This document shows positions 42,972 to 51,808 of a DNA stretch of 64,000 nucleotides, in pieces. A program made the position numbers and the translations under genes. Within the stretch, counting starts at the first letter, position 1. The number at the start of each line of letters is the position of its first letter. The notes below the pieces were generated by a model. The model had not been told where the DNA came from and searched no databases. It saw only the letters and a program-made list of their open reading frames with translations. This stretch comes from AAA164-E04 sp014239995 (GTDB taxonomy: Bacteria > Verrucomicrobiota > Verrucomicrobiia > Limisphaerales > AAA164-E04): contig JAQWLM010000019.1 in the NCBI GenBank assembly GCA_029247315.1, positions 1 to 64,000 of the forward strand, read 5' to 3'.

Positions 42972-45611
42972 TCATCCATGCAGGTCCCCGGAGAGAGATC
43001 GCGAACGCATCCACCAGTGACGCAGGGCAAGGACCATGAAAGCAAACATCCACAGGAACAAGGTGTGGGGCTCGGGTATACCCGGGACGGTCGCGGCAGA
43101 AACCGGACTCAAACCCATTTCCTCAAACTGCTCGAGGGTTTCCAATACCACGGCACCGGTCACAGGCGTGACCAATTGATGTGCCGATGCCAATCGAACC
43201 GCCTGTTCGGTGGCACCCGCAGCGCGCCGTCGCTGAACCTCTTCCACAGCCCATAGACGCTCGATGTGCCGTGAGACCATGGTGGCATCCTCCAGGTTCT
43301 TCGCTTCCTTGAGTGGCAGTCGGTTGCGTTGAAACGTATACTCCACTTCCTCGCCGCGCGCCCGCTGCATCCATGCCTCCAGTTCTGCCTTCAGATCTTG
43401 GTAGGCTGGCATGCGCTGGAAATGCCCGCCATCCAGCGCCTCCAGAATACGATTGGGCCCCGTGACCACGGCGCATCCAAGCATTTGAATGCGGCCCCGT
43501 GTACGTTCCATGCGTTGCAGGAGAGGCTCCATGCTGCCGGATTGTACAGGCTGCGGGCCATGGATCCAAAGGACATGGCGTGCCCCCAGGGCCATGGCCC
43601 TGTCCCAGGCTAAGGTCAGAGCATGGGTGTTATCCTGCCCGCCTTGCGCTGGGATTTCCTTGAGAAGCCCCAGGGCCTCCTGAAGGCTGAGTGATCTGGG
43701 TTGGCCCTCGGCGTTCAAGAGCTCAGGGTAGTCGGAGGCAATCAGGACCTCCAGCTTCCTGATGGGTGCAAAAGCGCCCATGGCCCCACGAACTGCCTCC
43801 AGTTGCGGGGCCATGGCCTTGGACCCATCCACCACGACCACCAAGGCCTCCATACCACTTGCCTTGATGGGAGTAATTTCCTGAGTTACCACCTGCCCCG
43901 GCTCCAGGGCCCTGGTCCATACCCGTGCTGTCGCCTCGGGTCGCCTGACATGAATGGTGCTCGCCGAGCGGTGGAGATCCGTGTCCAGTAACTGCGCCTG
44001 AAGCGTATGGTCCCCCTCCTCGAGGGTACCCGAACGGAACATGCCCGTATCACCCGTGAGAAGGGAGCGGGATTCAATCCAGATACTGTGCTTGAGACCT
44101 TCACGCATATTGTAGTTGCGCTCCAGAATAGCGGGGAGTCGAAGGCGTCCCTGGATCGCATCCTGCATGCCAAGAGGCGCGGTGATTCCGAGGCGGATTT
44201 TCATGCTCCCGCCATCGGGGGGAACCGGAAAACACTGAACCAAAACCTGGTCGGGCCCAGAGGTGGTGACCAGTACCGGGTCCCTTCGACGTTCCACCGC
44301 AATCTTCTGGTAGGCTTTGCGTGTTTTTTGACGGGCGTCGAAAGCCGCTTCACGCTCCTCTCCGTTGACCCAGAGGGTCAATCTTGAAACCACACCGCCA
44401 TGGGGCAACTGAAGGTGTGCCCGTGCCTCGCGTGCACGGTCAGCGTCATTCCTGAATTCCATGGTCCACTCCGTATAGGAGGTGGCCGCGGCGGTCTCCA
44501 CCCGACTGTCCATCCTTGATTCCGTCATTCTCAGACCCCGCACCCTTCCCGCAACAGCCGTACCCCCCAGGGCATCGTCAAACTCCCAGGTAAATTCCTC
44601 ATCGAGAGGATTCCACCTTCCCTGGCGCGTGTAAAGCTGAGGGGGTGGCTGAGCATTGAACGGCTCCCCAGTCACCTGATAGAAAATTCTTCGGGCATCC
44701 TCCTGGGTCAGCCTGTTCCCTGAGGATGCCAACCATCCGGAAGGATTGAAGATCCTTCGAGGGCGCTCGTAGCAGGCCCGCAGCATGGTATCCCTGACCC
44801 CCACGGCACGCAACCAGCGCACCCCCTTGGCACGGGTGGATGCCACGTTCGAATCGGCCATTCCCAGGCCAATCCGGGTCGAGAGGTCGGGGGCTTCCAG
44901 CGCCAGTAAGACCACCCAGGCCACCAGGATCCCATACCATGAAAAAGATCGATGCAAAGCAAGGCCCTTCAATTTGAGCTTACAGCCATGCCAGAGGAAA
45001 ATGCCCGCCACCAAGGTTGCCAGGGGAGTCAGGGCGAGCAACCCGAGACCATACATTAGGATCAGGACAAAGCCAATGGGAAGCAGCGGTGCAAACAGCA
45101 GGGTGTAGGCAATGCTGGTACCCAGATTGAAGGTGATACTGAAAGCAATCCATCGGGGCATGGGCTTTTCATCCCCACAAAGCCAAACCCAGGCAAAGAA
45201 GTTACCGATGGGCAACCATGCCAGCAATACCCCGTGCCAGAGACTCGGTAGCGGGTCAAAAAGAGTCCCTGTGCAGAGGCGTGTCACATACTCAAAGAGG
45301 ATGGTGATCAATGGCCATAGAACACCCGTGATGAGCAGCCCAAGATGTCGCTTACGTGCTTGACCCGATGGCACGGATGGCACGCCGTCCTCAAGATCCG
45401 GTGATGCCAGATCGCCCATCCGGTTCAAGGCCTGGCGCAGCCAGGCCCCGTCCACCACGGTCAATCCCGCTGCGTGGATTTCCTCATCGACATGACGCCG
45501 CAGGTCCTCCTCGACCTCGGCCGCATCCGCTTCGGACCCAAGGAGGCTTTCCTTGAGTCGCTGACTGTATGTTCTCCATTCAGCTTTCGCCGATTCTGTC
45601 CATTGAGCCAT
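42972..45611 (-). CDS. HAAS-like, VIT and vWA-domain membrane protein with a PEP-CTERM-like tail
   Basis: This 879-residue protein is a composite. Residues 1-70 are a helical HAAS-like domain (EWRTYSQRLKESLLGSEADAAEVEEDLRRHVDEE) of the type encoded next to PadR regulators. About five to six membrane helices follow (about 90-245). A VIT domain (about 370-530) carries AYQKIAVERRRDPVLVTTSGPDQVLVQCFPVPPDGG. A vWA-like part (about 590-760) has VVVVDGSKAMAPQLEAV; the last Ser of the metal site is Ala. The tail has PGIPEPHTLFLW, a hydrophobic helix and RHWWMRSR, the PEP-CTERM arrangement. It would sit in the membrane and perhaps be processed by an exosortase, none of which is in the window. It starts one base after the PadR stop. 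The function is unknown. Confidence 0.8.
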   Translation of the reverse strand: MAQWTESAKAEWRTYSQRLKESLLGSEADAAEVEEDLRRHVDEEIHAAGLTVVDGAWLRQALNRMGDLASPDLEDGVPSVPSGQARKRHLGLLITGVLWPLITILFEYVTRLCTGTLFDPLPSLWHGVLLAWLPIGNFFAWVWLCGDEKPMPRWIAFSITFNLGTSIAYTLLFAPLLPIGFVLILMYGLGLLALTPLATLVAGIFLWHGCKLKLKGLALHRSFSWYGILVAWVVLLALEAPDLSTRIGLGMADSNVASTRAKGVRWLRAVGVRDTMLRACYERPRRIFNPSGWLASSGNRLTQEDARRIFYQVTGEPFNAQPPPQLYTRQGRWNPLDEEFTWEFDDALGGTAVAGRVRGLRMTESRMDSRVETAAATSYTEWTMEFRNDADRAREARAHLQLPHGGVVSRLTLWVNGEEREAAFDARQKTRKAYQKIAVERRRDPVLVTTSGPDQVLVQCFPVPPDGGSMKIRLGITAPLGMQDAIQGRLRLPAILERNYNMREGLKHSIWIESRSLLTGDTGMFRSGTLEEGDHTLQAQLLDTDLHRSASTIHVRRPEATARVWTRALEPGQVVTQEITPIKASGMEALVVVVDGSKAMAPQLEAVRGAMGAFAPIRKLEVLIASDYPELLNAEGQPRSLSLQEALGLLKEIPAQGGQDNTHALTLAWDRAMALGARHVLWIHGPQPVQSGSMEPLLQRMERTRGRIQMLGCAVVTGPNRILEALDGGHFQRMPAYQDLKAELEAWMQRARGEEVEYTFQRNRLPLKEAKNLEDATMVSRHIERLWAVEEVQRRRAAGATEQAVRLASAHQLVTPVTGAVVLETLEQFEEMGLSPVSAATVPGIPEPHTLFLWMFAFMVLALRHWWMRSRSLSGDLHG

Positions 45612-45612
45612 A

Positions 45613-45954
45613 TCAGGTTTCTTCCTTTTGCAGGGTTCTAATCCCCTTGATCAGTGTTTTTAGATGTTGGTCCATGGAACCGATAACCTCCTGACCAGCC
45701 TGGGTCAGGAGGTAGTATTTTCGAGCGGGCCCTTCATTGGATTCCTCGAGTCGAGAGGTAATCAAGCCATGTCGCCTCAAGCGCGAAAGGAGAGGGTAGA
45801 TCGTTCCCTCGGTGACCCCCAGGCCCGGGATGCCGACCAGGCTCTTCACCAGGTCATATCCGTAATATTCGCGATGTTTCAGGGCAGTGAGGATACACAT
45901 CTCGAGTAACCCCTTGCGCACCTGCACGGTCCAGTTGTCAAAAAAATCACTCAT
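45613..45954 (-). CDS. PadR-family transcriptional regulator
   Basis: This 113-residue protein starts MSDFFDNWTVQVRKGLLEMCILTALKHREYYGYDL. The winged helix has VTEGTIYPLLSRLRRHGLITSRLEE (about 47-71) and the wing KYYLLTQAG. Being short, it belongs to the subfamily-2 PadR regulators, which typically control an adjacent membrane protein with a HAAS-type domain; this is exactly the gene that follows with only one base between stop and start. An 18-residue upstream extension lacks homology. It probably represses its own operon. About 440 bases without genes lie upstream. Confidence 0.9.
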   Translation of the reverse strand: MSDFFDNWTVQVRKGLLEMCILTALKHREYYGYDLVKSLVGIPGLGVTEGTIYPLLSRLRRHGLITSRLEESNEGPARKYYLLTQAGQEVIGSMDQHLKTLIKGIRTLQKEET

Positions 45955-46393
45955 CCCAGGGCCTTTATTATTGAGCCGTGGCAACAAAGGCACCCGGCCT
46001 GCAACCATGGATCATCTTGCATGCTTTCATTCCGCTTTAGCTTTGCATTCAATTCTTTGCGCCTTCCATTTGGCCCTCATGCACGCTCAGGCAATGATTG
46101 GATGGTTTAAGTTTAAGCAGTGGCCTTTTTCCATTTTCTTTAACTTTGCAGGAGTTCTGTTGCCATGGATTGGCTATCCCCCGCAGGTTTCAAATCCGTG
46201 CTCCATGGTTGATCGATGACATGGGCCCACAGGCCCTCGATGCGATTTCCTTCTTGGGTTCTTTTCATCATTTTCCCCTTACTCCTTACCTGGTCGATCG
46301 CATCCCATGTGGATTTCTGCAGGAAAAAATTCAGATCGAGTCACCTTGTTTGACGCGTCTTTCACTGGGTTGATCCGGTCATTGAGCATCGTG
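45955..46393. other. Intergenic stretch upstream of the padR operon
   Basis: No gene is supported in these 439 bases. They are rich in pyrimidines on the plus strand and should contain the promoter of the padR-VIT operon on the minus strand. I see no perfect dyad that would be an obvious PadR operator; a motif search would be needed. Stretches of open reading frame on the plus strand lack any family feature. Confidence 0.5.
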
Positions 46394-47029
46394 CTAATCC
46401 TCCTTCATCCAATACCAATGACCTAAAAGGTGACCCTTGCTGCCTGAATTGTAGCACAGGTCATCGATACCACTTTCACTGTAGATAATGGCCGATTCAC
46501 CATCATTGCGGAACTGGAAATAAATACGGTCCTTCCTGTGACAACGACGCGTTGCCCCCTTGATCGGGTAGATACCGCAATCATGGTATTTTGGCAGTTT
46601 TCCAATCATATCCAGGTCATCTCCATGTTCCTGAAGCGCATCCTCCAATGTCGGCTTGGCCAGCAGAAAAGAGACACGGAGGGGTAGCTTGAAAGCGATG
46701 CACAGGGTCACCAGCACCAACAAGGCCATGATAAAACCCGCACCTGTCCGGAAACCCCCTGGCAGCCCTCCCCGGCGCCAGCGAGCCATTCCCCTGAGAG
46801 TCAACAACTGGCCGAGGCAAACCAGTGACACCAAGCCCCAGAGAAGAGACAGGTAGCCGATCCATTGCAAATAGTAAAATGCGGGAAACAAAGCTTCCCA
46901 GAGGACGATGCCTGAGCATGCGCCCGCAAAGGCAAGGGGCCCCATACAGATCATGTCCAAAAGACATTTTTGAAGGAGTGATGGACCCGATCCAGACGGG
47001 CATGTAGCTTGCTGTGCTTCGATGAACAT
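46394..47029 (-). CDS. Membrane protein of unknown function
   Basis: This 211-residue protein has three hydrophobic segments (about 31-49, 52-77 and 96-118) and a soluble C-terminal part of about 90 residues with two Cys pairs (YHDCGIYPIKGATRRCHRK and DDLCYNSG), likely periplasmic and perhaps disulfide-bonded. The tail reads YFQFRNDGESAIIYSESGIDDLCYN. No family is recognised. Codon use looks like that of the neighbouring genes, and the frame is uninterrupted, so it is likely real. The lipoprotein gene lies 32 bases upstream on the same strand and may be co-transcribed. Confidence 0.55.
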   Translation of the reverse strand: MFIEAQQATCPSGSGPSLLQKCLLDMICMGPLAFAGACSGIVLWEALFPAFYYLQWIGYLSLLWGLVSLVCLGQLLTLRGMARWRRGGLPGGFRTGAGFIMALLVLVTLCIAFKLPLRVSFLLAKPTLEDALQEHGDDLDMIGKLPKYHDCGIYPIKGATRRCHRKDRIYFQFRNDGESAIIYSESGIDDLCYNSGSKGHLLGHWYWMKED

Positions 47030-47061
47030 GATCGGTTCAGAATGGGTGTTTTAGGAAGCTG

Positions 47062-47385
47062 TTAGGGCGATACATGCTTGACCTCAACGTGACCCTGATC
47101 GTTCAGGACAATTTCCAGATCTTCTGCCATGCCAGGGGTAAAATAACCAAAACGACTTTGGATTGTTTCCCCATTCAGTTCGGCTTTTAGATGCCCACCA
47201 TCCTCCTTGATGGTTTTAAATCTCACTTGCCATGAGGCACCAGCCTTCAGGTGTTCCCTCTTCCACTCCAAACCTCCGGCACTGATTTCAATATGCTGCC
47301 AATCAAGTTTACCACTGTTGACCAGTTTGATTTCATTGGTTTTCGCACACCCCGTAAGCATGACGGACACCAGAAGCCATGACAT
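47062..47385 (-). CDS. Small lipoprotein of unknown function
   Basis: This 107-residue product (from the ATG used) begins MSWLLVSVMLTGCAKTNEIKLVNSG. LTGC is a perfect lipobox, with Cys13 as the lipidated residue. The mature part is strand-rich (WQHIEISAGGLEWKREHLKAGASWQVRFKTIKEDGG) and looks like a small beta-sandwich. The short signal has no basic n-region, so the real start may lie upstream (basic RWVRR residues precede; the frame is open to 47484). No family is recognised. The membrane protein gene follows after 32 bases. Confidence 0.6.
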   Translation of the reverse strand: MSWLLVSVMLTGCAKTNEIKLVNSGKLDWQHIEISAGGLEWKREHLKAGASWQVRFKTIKEDGGHLKAELNGETIQSRFGYFTPGMAEDLEIVLNDQGHVEVKHVSP

Positions 47386-47772
47386 CCTGCGAACCCACCT
47401 TGATCCACGGAAATTGCAAGCTGGATGCAAAGGCACGGAGCGAGAAGCTGAGTTCAAAGGATTTGGTTCCTTGCAATAAATCATACCTTGTTATGCATAG
47501 TAGCTATTTTACTGGCTGTCAAGTGGAACATGCGCGAAAAAATCGGGACAACCGGGAAGCAACACGGATCCTAGATGCATGCCTTGAAACGGAGTGCTTA
47601 CCGCCAGCTTTCGTTCAAATACGGGAATTGCTTGCCTCGCTGACATTTCCATAGAGACAAGGCGACAAGGGCAGCATCACCAATAGGGTCCAAGGAAACG
47701 ATGCATGGACCCCCACCCTGGCGAGCCAGATTCATCCGCTCAAATCCCTGAACCGGGATTGGTCTCAGGCAC
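47386..47772. other. Intergenic stretch without a supported gene
   Basis: These 387 bases separate the small lipoprotein gene from the esterase gene, both on the minus strand. The first 99 bases could be a 5' extension of the lipoprotein gene. The rest shows no gene with family features, no terminator with a T-run and no RNA that I can recognise. Confidence 0.45.
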
Positions 47773-48585
47773 TTACTGTGTAAACAACCATTGCCAGAGT
47801 GCCGGGTCCCCATAGGCCCGCTGCCAGGCACCCACATGGCCCACACCCTCGTAGGCGGTAAAACGCGCATTCCGATTACCTCCCTTTTGCAAAAGATCCA
47901 GCATCCGCTCGGTTTCCAAAATCGGCACTGAGGAATCCTCACTACCATGAAAGGCCCATACCGGAAGCTTGCTTGCTCGAAGCAGGCCCTCTGGATCGAA
48001 TTGGTTCACAATACCTGTTTTAACAGGAGGACGGTTGGCAGGCAGACGAAAGGGATTGCCTCCTCCACAAATGGGGACGGCCGCCGCAAAGAATGCAGGA
48101 TCACTGGAAATGAGGCTCCATGTCCCATAGCCTCCCATGCTGAGTCCAGTCACATAGCGTCGATCTACGTCAATGTCCCCGCGCATTTCCATCACTTCCC
48201 TCACGAGGGTATACAGGGCCTCGACACGCCACCAGCTATCCGAGGGACATTGAGGTGAAACCAGCACGCATTGCTGGAGCGCAGCAATGCTGCCAATGCG
48301 TTTGGGCGGACCATGTTTCTTGACCCGGTCAAGATCATCCCCGCATTCACCGTAACCATGCAGAAAGAGCAGGAGAGGCCAACCTTTTTCTGGGCGTGCA
48401 CCCGAGGGATGCTGCACAAGATAGCGCAGGCGCTGACCCGACACTTCATGCCGCATTCTTTCTCGGGTCTCCACGCCATCCTGCCCTGATCCTGTCGCTG
48501 GAACCGTATCTGGAGACCGACAGGCTGTCCCGAGCAAAGCAACCAGCAGGACGAAGAAAAAAGTCTTGTTGAGGATCACATGCAT
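47773..48585 (-). CDS. Alpha/beta-hydrolase lipoprotein (prolyl-oligopeptidase/PHB-depolymerase-like esterase)
   Basis: This 270-residue protein has a signal ending in a lipobox-like GTAC (Cys22). The hydrolase fold has LLLFLHGYGECGDD (about 72-85; oxyanion region), the nucleophile elbow VTGLSMGGYGTWSL (Ser about residue 150), the acid in VWAFHGSEDSSVP (about 212-224) and the base in YEGVGHVGAW (His about 250). The family includes feruloyl or acetyl esterases that act on plant or algal polysaccharides. It may remove ester groups from a glycan outside the inner membrane. It is divergent from the DUF6807 gene, and the regulatory region between them is short (about 130 bases). Confidence 0.85.
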   Translation of the reverse strand: MHVILNKTFFFVLLVALLGTACRSPDTVPATGSGQDGVETRERMRHEVSGQRLRYLVQHPSGARPEKGWPLLLFLHGYGECGDDLDRVKKHGPPKRIGSIAALQQCVLVSPQCPSDSWWRVEALYTLVREVMEMRGDIDVDRRYVTGLSMGGYGTWSLISSDPAFFAAAVPICGGGNPFRLPANRPPVKTGIVNQFDPEGLLRASKLPVWAFHGSEDSSVPILETERMLDLLQKGGNRNARFTAYEGVGHVGAWQRAYGDPALWQWLFTQ

Positions 48586-48712
48586 GGTGGGGATGGTGAA
48601 GGGTCATGGCTGAAAAATCAATCCCCCCCGTGCCTTTCAAACTCAAGATTGAAATTCGGGCTTTCATTAGTTCGATTTGATGGGAAAATACGGTTTCACA
48701 AAACTTGCTGGC

Positions 48713-49678
48713 ATGAATGTATTTATCCATTGGAACCTAGGTATTCGAACGAGCCTACTTTGCCTGGGGCTGACCTCGGCACTGCCGGGCATGGCGGCTT
48801 CGCTTTCCCTCATCGAGAATGAGAAAACCATCGAGATCAGGGACGGGGAACAATCCATGCTTGTCTACCACAAGGCTGTCTTACCGCCACCGGAAGGCAG
48901 TCCCAAAGCATATGCCCGCAGCGGCTTCATCCACCCGCTCAGGTCACCCTCCGGCGGAGTGATGACCAGCATCCATGCCGATGATCACGTTCATCACATG
49001 GGGCTTTGGCATGCATGGGTCAAGACCGACCACAAGGGGCGTCACTTTGATTTCTGGAACCTGGGCGGCAAGACCGGGAAAGTGCGTTTCGTGACCGCTC
49101 TTACCAGCTTCGGCAAGGAGGGTGCCGTAGGATTTTCAGTGCAACAGGAACAGCTTGGCATGACCCATGAGGGCAGCAAGGAAGAGGTTATCCTGAGGGA
49201 AACCCTGAAGGTTCAGGTACGCAAGACGGCAGGATCCTACTTAGTGGATTACGACACCCGCCAGGTAAACATTACCGAGGCACCACTGCTGCTGCCTGCT
49301 TACCGTTATGGAGGCTGCATTGCCTATCGCGCACCCTACCACTGGAACAAGGAAAACAGCAATTACCTGACATCCGAGGGAAAGGACCGCAGTAACGGCC
49401 ACACAACCCGTGGCCGATGGTGCGCCATGTTTGGCCCAACGGAGCATGGCGAGGCCACACTGGCCATCCTGTGTCACCCGGGAAACCATGATGCGCCCCA
49501 GCGCATGCGCGTCTGGCCCGATGGCAAGGTGTTCTTCAATTACGTTCCCATCCAGGAAACGGGATGGTCACTCCAGCCCGGGGAACCCTCCACCATGCGT
49601 TACCGCCTCGTGATCTCGGAAGGTCAACCGGATGAGGACCAGTTGAATGCCTTCTGGAACCACTACGCCAAGGAATAG
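48713..49678 (+). CDS. Exported DUF6807 (PmoA-like) protein
   Basis: This protein of about 321 residues (start 48713; 48680 is an alternative) has a signal peptide (MNVFIHWNLGIRTSLLCLGLTSALPGMAA). The DUF6807 core shows RSGFIHPLRSPSGGVMTSIHADDHVHHMGLWHAWVKTDHKG (two His-rich stretches), FDFWNLGG, LLLPAYRYGGCIAYRAPYHWNK, and WCAMFGPTEHGEATLAILCHPGNHDAPQRMRVW. The family is common in glycan-utilising Verrucomicrobia and Planctomycetes and often lies near sulfatases and Gfo/Idh/MocA genes; its chemistry is unknown. No clear ribosome-binding site helps to choose the start. It is followed 32 bases later by the beta-propeller gene, and then the FGE-like gene. Confidence 0.87.
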   Translation: MNVFIHWNLGIRTSLLCLGLTSALPGMAASLSLIENEKTIEIRDGEQSMLVYHKAVLPPPEGSPKAYARSGFIHPLRSPSGGVMTSIHADDHVHHMGLWHAWVKTDHKGRHFDFWNLGGKTGKVRFVTALTSFGKEGAVGFSVQQEQLGMTHEGSKEEVILRETLKVQVRKTAGSYLVDYDTRQVNITEAPLLLPAYRYGGCIAYRAPYHWNKENSNYLTSEGKDRSNGHTTRGRWCAMFGPTEHGEATLAILCHPGNHDAPQRMRVWPDGKVFFNYVPIQETGWSLQPGEPSTMRYRLVISEGQPDEDQLNAFWNHYAKE

Positions 49679-49710
49679 ACAACCCGCATTCACGGCACGA
49701 TACAAGCAAC

Positions 49711-50763
49711 ATGAGAAGAACGTCCATCAATCTGTTCCTGGTATTATCCTTGGGACTTACGGCCTGGCACCATGACGGCGAGGCCCAGCCAGTGAAATCC
49801 CGTCTTGCCCAGACAAACTACCAGTTGATCTACGAAACGTACGTGGACAGGAACTGGGAGCTCTTTGTTTCCAACGCGGATGGTGGCGAGGCAAGGAATC
49901 TGACCCAGACCCCAGACCAGAACGAATTATATCCACAAGTCTCACCGGATGGCACCAGGATATGCTTTATTGTGGACACGGGTTCTGGCCGGGGAACCGT
50001 CCGCAGCGTCTACGTGATGAACATGGATGGCTCCGAACGGAAAAAGGTGTCCGACCACGCACGCCAGCCTTGCTGGACCCATGACAGCGATACCCTGATT
50101 TACCTTCCCCAGGAATATCCCAAGTGGAATGTCGTGGATTACTACACCCAGGGGCTTGTTTACTACGACGTCACCAGCGGTAAAAAACGCCCTCATCCCA
50201 ACAGTGAAAAACTGCACCACCTCTATAACCCAAGCATGTCACCCGATGGCCAATGGATTATCTCCACCGTGCATGCCGGCATGGGCTTCGGACACGCCAT
50301 CCTGCTGATCGAGGCGGAAGGCGATACCATCATTGACCTCGAGATACCCGGTTGCCGACCTACCTTCAGTCCCAACGGCAGGTATGTCGCCTGGGGCCCC
50401 GGAGACCACGAGGTGGCTGTGAGGGAAATCGACTGGCAAGCCACACCTCCGCGCATGGGGAAAAAACTCCTTTCCGTCAAGGATGCCACCCACAAGGTCT
50501 ACCATGTGGACTGGGCACCCAACAGCCAGTTTCTGAGCATCAGCCGTGGTCTCTCCAGCGATGGTGATCCCTCGAAGCCCGGCACTCACCAGGCAGCCTG
50601 CGAAATGGTCGGGATCTATGCGAAGGACTGGAACATCCTCGCGGTGCCACTGGATCAGGGCCCTGTCATTGATCTCGCCACAGCCGGACCCGAACAGTTC
50701 ACCCCCATCACCCAGGGAGGGCACAGTCACAAGGAATCGGATTGGTTTGAAGCAGCAGAATGA
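49711..50763 (+). CDS. Exported TolB/WD40-like beta-propeller protein
   Basis: This 350-residue protein has a signal (to about residue 25) and PD40-type repeats: WELFVSNADGGEARNLTQTPDQNELYPQVSPDGTRICFIVD (about 49-90), SVYVMNMDGSERKKVSDH, YNPSMSPDGQWIISTVH, GCRPTFSPNGRYVAWG and HVDWAPNSQFLSIS. The SPDG pattern is typical of TolB-like propellers. It probably binds a ligand or protein in the periplasm or outside. It lies between the DUF6807 gene and the FGE-like lipoprotein gene, three bases from the latter, so the three should form one operon. Confidence 0.86.
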   Translation: MRRTSINLFLVLSLGLTAWHHDGEAQPVKSRLAQTNYQLIYETYVDRNWELFVSNADGGEARNLTQTPDQNELYPQVSPDGTRICFIVDTGSGRGTVRSVYVMNMDGSERKKVSDHARQPCWTHDSDTLIYLPQEYPKWNVVDYYTQGLVYYDVTSGKKRPHPNSEKLHHLYNPSMSPDGQWIISTVHAGMGFGHAILLIEAEGDTIIDLEIPGCRPTFSPNGRYVAWGPGDHEVAVREIDWQATPPRMGKKLLSVKDATHKVYHVDWAPNSQFLSISRGLSSDGDPSKPGTHQAACEMVGIYAKDWNILAVPLDQGPVIDLATAGPEQFTPITQGGHSHKESDWFEAAE

Positions 50764-50766
50764 AAC

Positions 50767-51687
50767 ATGATGATGGATGATAGGAACCACATAGCCATCC
50801 TGACAGGCTGCCTTGCCATGGTGCTCCTTCCAGCATGCGGACCTTCGCAACAAGGAGAGGCCACACCCGGCAGGGAAAAACCATTTGCAGTGAAGACCCA
50901 TTCCGGGGTGGACATGATCTTCGTTCCCGGTGGCACCTTCCGCATGGGAAGTGACGAAGCAGACCCTGACGAAGCCCCCGCGCATGAGGTCACCGTGGTT
51001 CCCTTCGTGATCGACCAGTTCGAGGTGAGCCACGATCAGTTTAAGAAACATCAACTTCCCAATCCATCCCACTGGCAGGATGACCCACGCAAACCGGTGG
51101 AACAGGTCCGTTGGAGGGATGCCAAACTCTTCTGTAATGAACGCTCACTGGCAGAAGGACTGACTCCATGCTACGACGAGGCCTTGAAAGGATGGCCCTG
51201 CAATTTTGAAGCCAATGGTTATCGGCTTCCCACCGAGGCGGAATGGGAATATGCCGCCCGGGCGGGGTCCGGGGATTCCTTTCCCATGGGGGCAAAGTCC
51301 CTCAGGCAGTCCTCCTGGCATGCCACCAACGCCGGAGAAAAGACACACGTTGTCGGCACACGTCGACCCAATGCCTGGGGTATTCATGATCTCCACGGCA
51401 ATGTGTCGGAGTGGTGCCAGGACGTTTACCAGGAGGATTACTACCGGCAAAGCCCGGGGGACAACCCACGGGGCCCTCTGGAGACACCTGAGACTACGCG
51501 CCGCGTCATGCGTGGCGGCTCATGGAAGTCCAGCCCGGAAATGTGCCGGGTCACCTTTCGTCAGGGGCAGCAGACCGGGGACTCGGATGCCTGCTTTTAC
51601 ACGGACTTCTGCGGGTTTCGCTGTGTCCGATCCATCACGGTGCAGGAGGCAAAGGACATGCTCCAGGGGAAGGTCACCAGTCTTTGA
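50767..51687 (+). CDS. FGE/SUMF1-domain lipoprotein with an altered active site
   Basis: This 306-residue protein has a lipobox LLPAC (Cys24) and then the formylglycine-generating-enzyme fold: MIFVPGGTFRMGSDEADPDEAPAHEVTV (about 50-77), VEQVRWRDAKLFCN, YRLPTEAEWEYAARAG (about 148-163), GNVSEWCQDVY, MRGGSWKSSPEMC and CGFRCVRS at the end. In true FGEs the two copper-binding Cys stand in RGGSWLC....C; here the first is Ser and only the second is kept, so oxidation of sulfatase Cys is unlikely. Extra Cys residues nearby may form disulfides. A binding or different oxidative role is possible. It is third in an operon with DUF6807 and beta-propeller genes. Confidence 0.87.
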   Translation: MMMDDRNHIAILTGCLAMVLLPACGPSQQGEATPGREKPFAVKTHSGVDMIFVPGGTFRMGSDEADPDEAPAHEVTVVPFVIDQFEVSHDQFKKHQLPNPSHWQDDPRKPVEQVRWRDAKLFCNERSLAEGLTPCYDEALKGWPCNFEANGYRLPTEAEWEYAARAGSGDSFPMGAKSLRQSSWHATNAGEKTHVVGTRRPNAWGIHDLHGNVSEWCQDVYQEDYYRQSPGDNPRGPLETPETTRRVMRGGSWKSSPEMCRVTFRQGQQTGDSDACFYTDFCGFRCVRSITVQEAKDMLQGKVTSL

Positions 51688-51756
51688 ACGATGGCAGAGA
51701 GCAAGCCGGATACCGATCATGAAGATGCAGGACCGCCGCCACCATCCACATAACCG

Positions 51757-51774
51757 CATGGAGCATGCTCCATG
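51757..51774. promoter_or_regulatory. 18-base perfect palindrome upstream of the MBOAT gene
   Basis: CATGGAGCATGCTCCATG is a perfect palindrome, 35 bases before the MBOAT start and 70 bases after the FGE-like stop. It may be an operator for the O-acetylation genes, or a bidirectional hairpin at the end of the preceding operon; no T-run follows. Confidence 0.4.
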
Positions 51775-51808
51775 GCTTGATCCTTCATCCTTCGCCTAGG
51801 ATCCTGAA

